Source of the DNA: Cladosporium sp. IMV 00045
Taxonomy: Eukaryota; Ascomycota; Dothideomycetes; Cladosporiales; Cladosporiaceae
Reading direction: 5' to 3'
Length of the DNA: 64,000 bases
Assembly (NCBI GenBank): GCA_001931905.2
Contig: MSJI02000894.1
Span: forward strand, 62,001 to 126,000
Shown piece after piece: positions 10,147 to 20,079 of the stretch (position 1 is the first letter of the stretch; each line of letters starts with the position of its first letter). A program made the translations under genes and the position numbers. The notes under the pieces were generated by a model. It had not been told where the DNA came from. It searched no databases and saw nothing but the letters and a program-made list of their open reading frames with translations.

Positions 10147-11943
10147 TCATAAAGGACTATACCTCGCACCAGAAGAAGCCGCCCATCCATCTTTATCCCA
10201 AGCAAACAAACCAGCCTGGTAACCCCTCCTCCTGCGCAGGAAAACTCTCACGCCATACGCAAGCGCCACAACGCCAGATACCACGAGCGCGAAGACGAAG
10301 AGCTTCCAACTCCAGCTTCCGCTCAATACGCGCTCCGCCGGTAATGAGGTGCCGAGGACGTTCTTATCCTTGTCCAGCGCCGCGATGCGGTAGGCCATCC
10401 AGCCTTCGCTCGAAGACGGGAGGGAGATGGAGTCTTCGAAGCCAGTCTTCTCGACCACGTCGATGGCGCGCCAGTCGCTTTCTTCCTCTGCGCTGTCGGA
10501 CGCGCTCTTGTGGCCCTGAAGTTCCCAGCTCGCCACTTCCGTCGCGCCGTTCCAGCTCGTGAACACTTTGCCGTTGTTGATGCGCGCACTCACGGGCCAG
10601 CTGGGCTTGCCGACCCATTCGTCTGTTTTGAAGACGCGGTACGATTTCACCCTCTCCCAGGGGAAGGATTTGGACGCGGCCAAGTGCGCTTCGCAAAGCA
10701 GGGTGCCATCCGGGGAGAACTCGGTCCAGGCGGCGGACGCACCCCAGCCGACGAAGACGTTGCCGTTGGGCAGAATTTCCACCGAGCCCTGCGACGAGGC
10801 CAGCGTGCGCTGGTAGCTGGCGTAGGATTGGATGAGCTCGGCGGTCATGTCGTTGGTGTTGAGGCGTACGATGCGCGCGGTGCTGTGCGAGGCGTCGACG
10901 TGCAGGGCGCCCGCCATGCCGTTGGCGAAGAAGGAGATGGTGTACACGCCTTCCTCGCCGTTGGCTTGGGAGGGGAGGCCGATCCAGCGAGCGTCGTGTT
11001 GCCAGCTGAAATCTGTTGCGAGGCCGTCGCTCAGGTCTTTGAAAGAGTTGTGCTTGCCGCCTAGTTGCCAGAGCACTTCGCCAGATTTGCCGTCGATTAG
11101 GGAGATTGTGTGCGTGTGGCGCGAGGAGATTAGGTAGTTTCCTGATACGGGCTCTTTGTCGACGGAGTTGATGTGGAAGGAGTCGAAGGGTGAGGACTCG
11201 CTGTAGCCGCCGAAGGGGTTGGTCATGTAGCTCTCGGCTGGTGGGAAGTGTTCGCTTGCGCTCCATTCGAAAAGCAAGTCGTTCGTCTCAAGATCGATTT
11301 CTTGGAACATTGAGTCTACGACCCAACCATCTTTGCCGCGCCAGTGGCCCAGGTCTGTAAGATCTACCTGCTTTGCAGTGTAGACCGTGATAAGAGCCGT
11401 TCCCTCATCCGTGAGCTTGAACTCATGCAAGTCGCCGTGCAAGTTGTCTCCGATGGCGTCGAAAGTCCGCGACACATTGTACGAGCTGTCCAATATAAAG
11501 TATTTTCCTTGTCCCATCGTTCCGGCTTTCCTACCCGCCCAGAAGGTCAGGTAATTCTCCCCCTTGTACTGCTGCAAGCGCATGTTCAACACCACGCCAT
11601 ACTCGGTCGTTGTCCAAACCAATCCTCCTCGCGCATCGTAGATGGTCGGGCCAGGGTCCGCTATTGAGGGTCCGTTGAGGGTGACAAAGACATTCCCGCT
11701 ATCGCACTGCTCGTCCCATTTTACCAGGTTCGGCTGTGATGATGGCGTGTCGAAGGAGACGTGTTCCTGTGCAGGGTATGCGCCGTAGACTGCGAGGTCG
11801 TAGAAAGGAACTTCGAGAGAGGGTATGAACCAGGCGAGGATCGGGAGGAAGGCTTGGTGTATGATCAGGAGAATGAGCGAAAGACTGACGGCCACGGCGA
11901 GGAATATGAGGGCTATCCGAGTCTTTGGGCGTTGGGAGAGCAT
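10147..11943 (-). CDS. Arylsulfotransferase (ASST)-family membrane protein
   Basis: A single-exon 598-residue protein. Residues about 10-35 (RIALIFLAVAVSLSLILLII) form an N-terminal membrane anchor, and a second hydrophobic helix near residue 555 (LFVFALVVSGVVALAYGV) is followed by RRRR, so the large central domain lies between two membrane segments, probably on the lumenal or outer side. The core has the repeated beta-propeller signatures of the fungal arylsulfotransferase family: DGKSGEVLWQLGGKHNSF, FSWQHDARW and GNVFVGWGASAAWTEFSPDG. Bacterial ASST enzymes move sulfate from aryl donors through a histidine; fungal members are uncharacterised, so activity is not claimed. The ATG at 11943 is the first in frame. 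The long opposite-strand and out-of-frame open frames here are its shadows. Confidence 0.85.
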   Translation of the reverse strand: MLSQRPKTRIALIFLAVAVSLSLILLIIHQAFLPILAWFIPSLEVPFYDLAVYGAYPAQEHVSFDTPSSQPNLVKWDEQCDSGNVFVTLNGPSIADPGPTIYDARGGLVWTTTEYGVVLNMRLQQYKGENYLTFWAGRKAGTMGQGKYFILDSSYNVSRTFDAIGDNLHGDLHEFKLTDEGTALITVYTAKQVDLTDLGHWRGKDGWVVDSMFQEIDLETNDLLFEWSASEHFPPAESYMTNPFGGYSESSPFDSFHINSVDKEPVSGNYLISSRHTHTISLIDGKSGEVLWQLGGKHNSFKDLSDGLATDFSWQHDARWIGLPSQANGEEGVYTISFFANGMAGALHVDASHSTARIVRLNTNDMTAELIQSYASYQRTLASSQGSVEILPNGNVFVGWGASAAWTEFSPDGTLLCEAHLAASKSFPWERVKSYRVFKTDEWVGKPSWPVSARINNGKVFTSWNGATEVASWELQGHKSASDSAEEESDWRAIDVVEKTGFEDSISLPSSSEGWMAYRIAALDKDKNVLGTSLPAERVLSGSWSWKLFVFALVVSGVVALAYGVRVFLRRRRGYQAGLFAWDKDGWAASSGARYSPL

Positions 11944-14020
11944 GTTCGGGCGAGAGTGTCAGGGAGAATGGCCGCGAACGGCTTGGGCGATGGTCGCCCT
12001 GTTGGCGGGGAGGCCTGCTCTCTGCCTGTCTGGTCGTGAAAAGTTCTGAATGATAGGAGATGATGATGTAAGGATATAGGGGAGATAGATAGTTGGTAAG
12101 AATGCGAACAAAGACAGGGAAGAGCGGAGAAAGACACCTCCTACCTGCAACCTGCAACCAAAGCAAGAGATGCTAGTATACCCAGGAAAGAGCTGATCGA
12201 GTAGGCGTCGTTGGCCCTGAGGGGAGGGCAGATGCCCATGCCGCGATGCCATGGCCCACTACTGAAGACGGCGTCGATGCCAAGTCGTCTTGTATTGGCG
12301 TACCGGATACGCGAACGGACCTCTGGTGACGATCTCAAGTTTCAATGTTTCCGGGGAATCGGGGAGACTTGCAATCCTCTCCGCGGAAGGGGGATTATAG
12401 ATGACTGCCATTTGCAGTACATTCTGCGGTATCTTGAATGAAGCCTTGTTTAGATGTCTCCAGAAAAGATGCGATTGAATCTTACTGCGAGACGTCGGTG
12501 GCGCAGCCTAGAAGGTTTGCCAATCGCGCAGAGTTTTGAGGGCTTCGCCCATCTTTTTGGGTCTCCACGTGCCGAACACACGGCCACACGTGCGCGGCCT
12601 GGAAGTAATAAGAAGGGTCAAAGTCTCAAATCTCCACAGCACTCCAGGATTCTCCGGCCGTGTCGCGGCGCCGGTGATGCTTTGCCTGCTTCTTTGTCGA
12701 CCGGTGCCTTGTCCGTTTTTTGCTTGATTTCGAAGGCTGTTGCGCTGCGAGGGAGCAAGACCGAGAGGCTCGCGTTATCGCGAACGACTAGGGTCGAAGA
12801 TGATAAGCGACTCGGCAATAATCCTTCCGGGGGTGTTTGCAGGTGCTGACGACGACGGCATAGCGATATGGTCTGGCAGCCGATACCAGATGAAGTCTGG
12901 CGTTCGGTAGCACAAAATATCCCCATTGTGGCAAAGCCAAGACCTTGGAAAGTTGCTATACCATCGTGTAGTGGCTTGCGATAACAATGCCTGCACGCAG
13001 TCAGCTTCGAGACGAGAGGACTCTACCTCCCAGGACATGTCGAAACAAGCGTCGTAGAACGCTACTGGCCGTCATTGTCTCATTGGTCACTTCGCATGGA
13101 GTCCGGAATTGCATGCATCGCAAGAAGACAGCAGTCTTCGAACAGCATGGCAACAACAGGCTCGCAAAACGCAATGGTTCACAAAGGGAAACCAGGTTGC
13201 TTTTCAACAAGGCAGATGAAAACTGCTGCCTGCACAACGGCCAGGCTTGTGCGCACAAATTCACACTATTTGAATGATGCAAATGCAGGAATCCTGATCT
13301 TTCAATACGAGGCGAAGGACGCGAAGGATGCGGGGTCCGCGGGATCCTGCGTGGACCAATCTGGAATGGAAGTCCATATCATCCGACAATCAAAACGATT
13401 TTACCCTATCACATATATCTACAAGGCACAAGAACGCTTGAGGACCGGGTGGCGCGCGGCCAACGCATCACACATGGTACAGCTTTTGGCTCAGCAGGAT
13501 ATTCATCAGTCGAAATCATGATGCGAATTCTTGGACTCTCAAATCAATCTGGTGATTTCGGAAATTTCTGATGTTGACGGCCTTTTCTCTATCAATACTA
13601 CTTGAATCAAACCGCCTTACAGTCCGAAAGAGCTCGCAAGAAAGACTCACGCCACTAGACGACCGCCAGGCTGAACATGTTCAGCTCTCCTCAAGAGGCG
13701 GGGTGCATGCATCGCGAGGCTGTGATGATGGAGCTGTGTGGTGGTACAGCCCTCAGCCTGGTCCTCGTCGCTCCGTGATGGCAACATCTCGCTCTCCAAG
13801 AACATCCCTTTGGACTTGATCACACCCAAACGAGGAAAAGTGTTCACCGCCGCTCACGCCTTCTGCATCCACAAACCGCAAATTCATAGAAGGAGTCGAA
13901 AACAGGCCAACTCCTCCAGATTGGGAAACCTCATTCGTGCTTACATCTTCGGATATTGGCGAAAGGCACTGCTACTATTCCTAACGAAAGCTGCGAATCG
14001 AACCAGCATTTCGAGTCACG
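11944..14020. other. Intergenic between ASST gene and NACHT gene
   Basis: About 2 kb. Several short open frames (12454-12849 +, 13075-13521 +, 13738-14466 +) were inspected; none resembles a known family and the last overlaps the NACHT gene out of frame. The DNA serves as divergent upstream region for both neighbours. No repeat or RNA gene recognised. Confidence 0.5.
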
Positions 14021-17000
14021 ATGGATCCCATCACGATCTTGAGCATAGCAGCTGCCACCGCTCAATTCATCGACTTCGGACTGAAGACTGTGGTCCTCTG
14101 CAAACAGATCCGAGACAGCGCTACCGGCTCCGCGGAGTACCATTCCGAGTTGCAGCTTTCAATCAAGCGTTTGAACGCAATCAAGAAGGGCGTGGACGTC
14201 AAACAGTGCCCTGCTGGTACAAGCCGCGCACTGAAGCAGACCGTCCAGGACTGTTCCTCTGTTGCGGGGGAGCTCGAAACACTTTTGCTGGACATTCATG
14301 CCATTGCAAAGAAGAAGCCATTGGGAGCCCTAAGAGCTGCACTGTGCTCGCTGAAAGATCAAAAGAAGATCGAGAAGCTACAAAACAAGCTGGAGAAATG
14401 CCAGGACAGATTCCATGCCAGCGTCAGCATGGACACTCGCGAGAAGGTTCTGGAGTTGTTGGCTAAACAAGGCAAAGCGAGTGACACCATCGATCACTTC
14501 TTGGTTCCAAAACTCCAGAGCATGCACTTGGACTCTTCGAAAGCAAACAAGGAGACACACAGCAAGCTGGCGACTTTGAAAAGCCAACAACAAGCCTCGA
14601 GCAGCAAGATCATACAAATCCAAGAAGACGCTCGACAAGAGATGCATGTCAGGTTCGACGAAGCCGAACATCATGCCCAGAACTCCGATCTGCATGAGTC
14701 ATTTCTGAAGAATCTCGAATATCCAGAAATGTTCGCGCGCAAACGCAGCATTCATGGACCTTCATCAAAGACGTTCGATTGGATCTTTACAGGGGAGCTA
14801 CGTGAAGGCTACGATTTTCAAGGAAGGAAAGGGCATAGGGGAAAGTTTTCGCGCTGGCTTCAAGATGACCAAAACGTGTTTTGGATCAATGGCAAGGCCG
14901 GGTCGGGCAAATCGAGTCTGATGTCGTACATCGAAAACGATCGACGCACGACCGAGTTGCTGAAGGTGTGGGCTGGTGATCGTCCCTTGCATATATTCAG
15001 CTTCTTCTTCTGGCGAGCTGGATCGGACCTTCAGAAAAGTATCGTGGGAATGTTGCAGTGTTTACTGCACCAGCTTGCTCAAAAGAAGCCTGCAGTGATC
15101 GACCCGATCATTCAGAATGATCCCGCCACAAGGTACGCGGGAGCTTGGAACGAAGCGAGACTCCTGCGAGCCCTGCCGACGGCATTGTCCTTCTATCAAG
15201 GGGAATGCGTCGTTTGTCTTATCGATGGCCTTGATGAATTTGAAGGCCAATACAGGGATTTACTTCGCACCTTGTTCACCATGCAGTGCACTTCTGGCAT
15301 GAAACTATGTGTCTCAAGTAGGCCGGAAGCCGCTTTGGAGACCCGGCTCAGTCAATTTGAGTCCATACGTCTGCAAGATCTTAATTACAACGACATCAGG
15401 ACCTTTGTCCAGAACGAATTTTCCTCTTGCGGAAACGCTTTCGATGAAAAGCTCGTGGACGAGGTTACCAGTCGCGCTGAGGGTATTTTCTTGTGGGCGG
15501 TCCTAGTCTGTAGATCTTTTATGAATGGACATGAAGCCAAAGATGATGCGAAAACGCTCCAGCAACGCCTCAGATCCATTCCTTCGGGGTTACAGGACAT
15601 CGTCCGCTACATGTTTTCAAATCTGGACGAAGTTCATCATGCCAACATATCTGTGTACTTTCATCTGTTGAAATGGGAGTCAGAACTGCGCTTGGCGAGC
15701 AATTGGGTGAATGTTGCGTTGATCACAGTCATGCTGCACAAACAGCCATTCAGATCGTGGCAAGATTTCACGAATGTTTGCCATGGCTGGCAGAACCGCA
15801 TTGTTGCGCAATGCAAGGGTCTCATTGAGATCCCTGTCTGCAATTACGACACAAGACCGAAATGGGCGTTGAGAGACATTTCAACAGGAAGCGTTCGTCA
15901 TAAGTTTCTTGACGAGGACGATACATCTACCGTGCAAGACTTTACTCGGTCGTGCCTCCAATGAATACACCGTTCCGCTTACGATTGCATAGTCGGCGAT
16001 TCGAAAGACGGATCAACATCTTGGATGGAAGCCTTGGATGAACGTTCCCTAGCGCACGAGACGCTTAAGGCCATCGCAAGGATAGTTCAGCACACGCCGC
16101 ACCTCTTTCATAGCTTTGGCCAGGGGACCCAGTCTTTACTGATGTTGAATTTCGGAATTCTTGTCACATCAAAGGCGGCCATTCCGAATGAGGAAGCATA
16201 TTCAATGCTGGACGAGACACACGATGCGATCCTCGCATCGCGTTACGAAGGTGGCGCGCCTGGTATATGGATTCCCGTCTTCATGGGACATCCAGAGCAG
16301 GCGAGACCGGATGGTCATACTCGTATGCTAGATTCTCACACACCAAGAGATCGTTTCAAGTTTCTCTACAATCTGCCATTGCTGGCCTTTTGGGAGCCAG
16401 TCAGCAGGAACCTCCATGATTATGTATCATCGCGGTTCGAGCGCATAGCGAGCAATGCCTTCGCCGTCTCGATTTGTGCTAGAGTGGGCTCTGCTTTTCA
16501 GAGAGATGGCGACTTTTCGCTGTGTAGGCCAGACAGGGTAAAGATGATGAATCTGCTTCAAGAAGAATCGAAGGGTCGCAAGCGCCTCACCATGGTTGTC
16601 CACGACTACGCTAAACTGTTTGGAAGTTGCGAGCACGGAATGAAGTGGCTAGTCACATGGGTAGGAAACGACGGACAAGAATCAGAGATTGCCGCTTGGA
16701 GCTTGATGGAAATTTTGAATTATGCTGAAAGTGCACGCAACGAAGAGTGGTGGAACACGGCGTACTGGAAAGCAGCGGATGCCTGGCAAATATGCGCGAG
16801 GAAAGTCATGACACGAGGAGGGATCAACTCCTCGCAAGCCTTGCCCTTGCAGCTGACACTGCCTCTCAGATATTTCGCGGAAGAATTTGGACCTGGACCA
16901 AGAGGAAATATCCCGCAGATGCTTCGAATGTTTGTCGTCTCGGCTGATTGGCTAGATGTTGGTCGGGATCGAACTTCGCCTAGTTTGCTTGTAGGCCACG

Positions 17001-17368
17001 AAGACTGCCGCATCATCGCTTGCTTCGACTTGAGCGTCCAGACCACCGAACATCTTCTCACCTACTCGAAAGGTAACCCAGCCGAATTCACGTTCTCTGG
17101 CACACCTTCGGGTTATGCTCAATGCCTCGAAGCTGTCATGCAAGATATCTGGGACAACGCCGGAGCACAGCTTGACGCATGGCAGCAGATTTACCTTTTG
17201 ACTTGCGTCAAGAAATGGTTCAAAGTCTCCTGGGAGATCCGAGAATCTGTTGTCGAAGAGGTAGGGCCTGACGAAGATGAAGAGGAAGGCGAGAACCTTC
17301 AAGGTGGCGAGGACAGCGTGCTCAGCGACGTCAAGCAAGGCATTTCGGATCTTCAGATTGCTTCATGA
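14021..17368 (+). pseudogene. NACHT/STAND NTPase gene interrupted by one in-frame TGA
   Basis: A fungal NOD-like receptor-type protein. Codons 1-647 (14021-15961) hold an N-terminal helical domain typical of fungal STAND proteins (MDPITILSIAAATAQFIDFG), a coiled-coil-like stretch, the NACHT P-loop GKAGSGKS at about residue 291 and Walker B CLIDGLDEFEG near residue 400. TGA at 15962-15964 then stops the frame. The next codons, still in the same frame, read IHRSAYDCI, the conserved HRTxxDFL-like motif that follows the NACHT winged-helix part in this family, and stay open for 467 residues to 17368. The full product would be about 1115 residues. No GT-AG intron was found that removes the stop and keeps the frame. 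Either the gene is broken, the base is a sequence error, or it yields a 647-residue short form. No ankyrin or WD repeats are seen in the C-terminal part. Confidence 0.75.
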
Positions 17369-17717
17369 TAAATTCCATTCCGGATTTCCACTCAGGAGGG
17401 ACACGCAGGCTAAATATCATACGGACGGCGTCGGTCGAATGATGCAGGACACCAAGGGCATAGTCCAGGTTGATTTGATGATTTTGAGATGAACAAAGAT
17501 AATGGATGATTGTGCAAGACTTTGGCGCCAATGAAGCAAACACCGAGAGGTGCGTAATCTAGACGTGTCATGTTCTACATCTTTCCAATAATCCCATGGG
17601 ATGATCACTGTTCTCAACCCTTCACAGCAACTTGGTTTTTGCAAGCTTGGGTGTACTTGTCATTCGCCCTTATTTAATGATTCATAATTCATCACAACCA
17701 GCCCTCGGCATCCGGCA
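17369..17717. other. Convergent intergenic region
   Basis: The 3' flanks of the NACHT gene (+) and SLD7 (-). Only short open frames; nothing recognised. Confidence 0.5.
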
Positions 17718-19156
17718 TCACGCCACCCCCCTCCTCGCATCAAACGGACTCTCCCCCTGCCTCTCCATCTTCGCACTCCCAAACGCCTTCCTCCCACCCG
17801 GCGTGAACTTCTCCTCCCCACCCAACAAACCCTGCGCCAACGGATCCGAGCAATACAGAGCCAGAAACTTATCCGCCGCGTCGCGCAAAGCCTCCGTATA
17901 CCCTTGCAGCGCCAGAGTTTGCACGTGAGCTCTGAAAGTGAACAGCACGCTTTTGAAGGCTTTGTTGTACACTTCGGTGAATTCTTGATCGCGCCGTAGC
18001 TCGGCTTCGAGTTCGGAGGGCGTAAGGTTGGGTTCTGGAGTGGCTGGTGCTGGGGATGCGGAGTTGGAGTGTTGTTGCTTGCTGTGCTGCTTGCGGGTTG
18101 ATTGGGATAGGCCATAGAGACGCATGCCGGCCATGACTACGCGGGAGATGGTGTCTTTGTTTTTTTTCTCGGTGAGGGCTGCGGCGCTTGCTTCTGAGGG
18201 TGGCTCGGTAGGGAGAGTGGAAGACGTCTGTACTCGACTCAGAGTCGAAGGCTGCTTCTCAAGTGGAGCCGGACCGCGCACACTGCCTGGTCGTGAGGAG
18301 GTTATGCTCGGCGAACGGCTTAATGGGCGAGTCTGAAGAGGCGTGTTACTGGAAGTGCGACGATGAGATAATTCGGGATTTGCAGCGGCGGCGGCGGAGA
18401 TACCCTCGCCACCCTGACGACGAGCCGAGGCACGGCGAGCCGCAGCTTCGTCGAGAGTGGATGTTGCTGTGCGGCGTTTCTTCGTTGGCGGCTCGTGAAT
18501 CGTTTCGGCTGGGTCTGGCAGATGAGTTGGGAGGAAGACTGCGGGAATCATCTCGGCATCGTCTGATTGAGGGGAGAGCGGAGGCGAAGGAAGGTTGCCA
18601 ATGTGAAGAAGATCTGAGGACATGGCCAGAGCAAGAACTTGGAGAGCCTGCTGATCGGGTGCGGAAGTCTGGCCAACATTTTCGTAAGGCGAGGAAGCTG
18701 GAGGTGTAGGGAGCCTTTGTCCATGATGTAGCTGAGGTCTTGAAGCAATCAAGAGAAGCTCCGTGATTCGCGGTGCATCATTGGACACTTTATGACCACC
18801 CTCCACCTCTACAAGTACGCCAAAAGGCGACTCTGGTTGTACTGTCTTCCACCAGGCTTCATTCTCTTTTGGACAAGCGAGCAATACGCGCTCCAGGTAG
18901 TCTCGAGCGTTTGAATCATCCGTAGTTACATTGTATTGCTGCCCTAGTAATATATGTAAAGGCAGTTGAGCGACATCGACTACGCTAAGCCATCGAAGAG
19001 GTGCATCCTTGGTCAGGACCGATGGGTATGCGCTCGGTGTTGTGAGCGTGATATCTACGATTATTTAGTATGCACTCCCGGAGTCTGTCAACCTGAGAGC
19101 TTACCTGAGGTGGTATCAGTCTTTGGCAAGCTAAGTGCATGCTTCGTGGTAAACAT
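17718..19156 (-). CDS. sld7: Sld7-like DNA replication initiation protein
   Basis: In budding yeast Sld7 partners Sld3 to load Cdc45 at origins. Two exons, 19156-19105 and 19054-17718, separated by a 50-bp intron (donor GTAAGC, branch TACTAAAT, acceptor CGTAG), encode 462 residues. Yeast Sld7 has a short N-terminal domain with VDLAKLPL and a C-terminal LILGGLRLRGI helix pair. Here SVVDVAQLPLHIL sits near residue 40 and ISRVVMAGMRLYGLS plus a following YNKAFKSVLFTFRAHV helix near residues 325-405. The middle is disordered and Ser/Pro/Ala-rich, with a KKRR basic patch that could be a nuclear signal. The start is the only in-frame ATG upstream of the donor; a TGA precedes it. It lies 100 bp downstream of the chaperone gene on the same strand. 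A previously unspliced reading would begin at a TTG (18884) and miss the N-terminal domain. Confidence 0.8.
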
Positions 19157-19255
19157 CGTTGCCGTATAGAGCTCGCCATCTCAAGTTCGCGATGGCACGC
19201 GAGGTGAAGCGCGATTGAGGCAACAAATCGAGTGCCTGAGGCATCAAGAAAGCAT

Positions 19256-19711
19256 TCACAAACACTCCAACACAAGGCCCACGACGGCGTCAAAACCGTC
19301 CCTTCCCATTTCCGACGCTCCGGTCAAGCCCAGACCAAGAATGAGCATCCTCTCCTCTTGAGGACGTTGCATGAGAATTGCACTTCCAATGGTCGTTGCC
19401 AGCGTTTGACCAACAACCTCATCGTCCCGCCTGGTGCCACCCAGCACCGTCGTCGCCGTCAGATGTGTCATAGGAAGCAGCTCGTTGGCAGTATCGTGAT
19501 TGTGGAAGACGCCTGGGTTCATAGGATCGGTGTTCGTGGAGGCGAGCGGCACATGCACCCAATGTGCAAGCTTGCCGGCTTGTGAGATTGCGAGCAGGAT
19601 TTTGTCGGAGAATTGAGTACAGGTTACTGTGGTCTGAATCCCTTTGACAAGACCAGAAGATGTCTTTGCTGGGGCCGGGAAAGGCACTGGTCGGACTTCT
19701 GGGGCGGCCAT
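19256..19711 (-). CDS. Proteasome assembly chaperone 3 (Pba3/PSMG3-like)
   Basis: Proteasome assembly chaperone 3 works with chaperone 4 to order alpha-ring assembly of the 20S core. The single exon encodes 151 residues, the usual length. The pattern fits the family: a strand pair TVTCTQFSDKILLAISQAGKL, a central TTVLGGTRRDDEVVGQTLA helix start, and a C-terminal MLILGLGL strand followed by GFDAVVGLVLECL. No signal or membrane segment. Its start lies 368 bp from the start of ECM16 on the opposite strand, so the two probably share a promoter region. Confidence 0.75.
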   Translation of the reverse strand: MAAPEVRPVPFPAPAKTSSGLVKGIQTTVTCTQFSDKILLAISQAGKLAHWVHVPLASTNTDPMNPGVFHNHDTANELLPMTHLTATTVLGGTRRDDEVVGQTLATTIGSAILMQRPQEERMLILGLGLTGASEMGRDGFDAVVGLVLECL

Positions 19712-20079
19712 TGTTTAAGGTAGTAGTTACAGAAAGCGTATGAGGAAAGGCCAGATATCAATTGACTCTTTGCTTCGCTGTTGCAATCGTGTAAAGAAGT
19801 CTTATTTAGAGATTGTGTGAGTTTCGAAGGACGAAGATAGGATGTTGCCAAAAGTATTGCAGTTGGTGTGTTTAATCAAGTATTTGATGTCTGATTGATA
19901 TCTCATGTAGCCCATATCCTCAAGTTTTAGGGTCCGGACGGACCACCGACGATCCACCTCGCATGTGAAAGCTCGCGGGGAAACTTTCACAGAGCTTCAC
20001 TTTTTCGTCTCGCCGGTCAACTTTTATTAGCTACTATACTACTACATCATACAACAAATTGTTGTCACATCACGGCAAA
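19712..20079. promoter_or_regulatory. Divergent promoter region, chaperone 3 / ECM16
   Basis: 368 bp between two divergent start codons. I see no canonical TATA box. The span reads as a shared intergenic promoter for two growth-related genes; this is inferred from gene order only. Confidence 0.45.

Noticed and set aside
10364..11266. 300-codon minus-strand frame rich in Arg/Gln
   Set aside because: Out-of-frame shadow of the arylsulfotransferase-like gene.
15900..16030. An intron removing the TGA in the first NACHT gene
   Set aside because: The candidate pair GTGCAAG...CATAG is 61 bp, breaks the downstream frame and would delete the conserved HRSAYD motif.
14021..17368. TGA decoded as an amino acid (alternative code or selenocysteine)
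   Set aside because: Other genes here end in TGA normally (for example MSO1 and the fungal STAND frame at 17366-17368), and no supporting element was seen.
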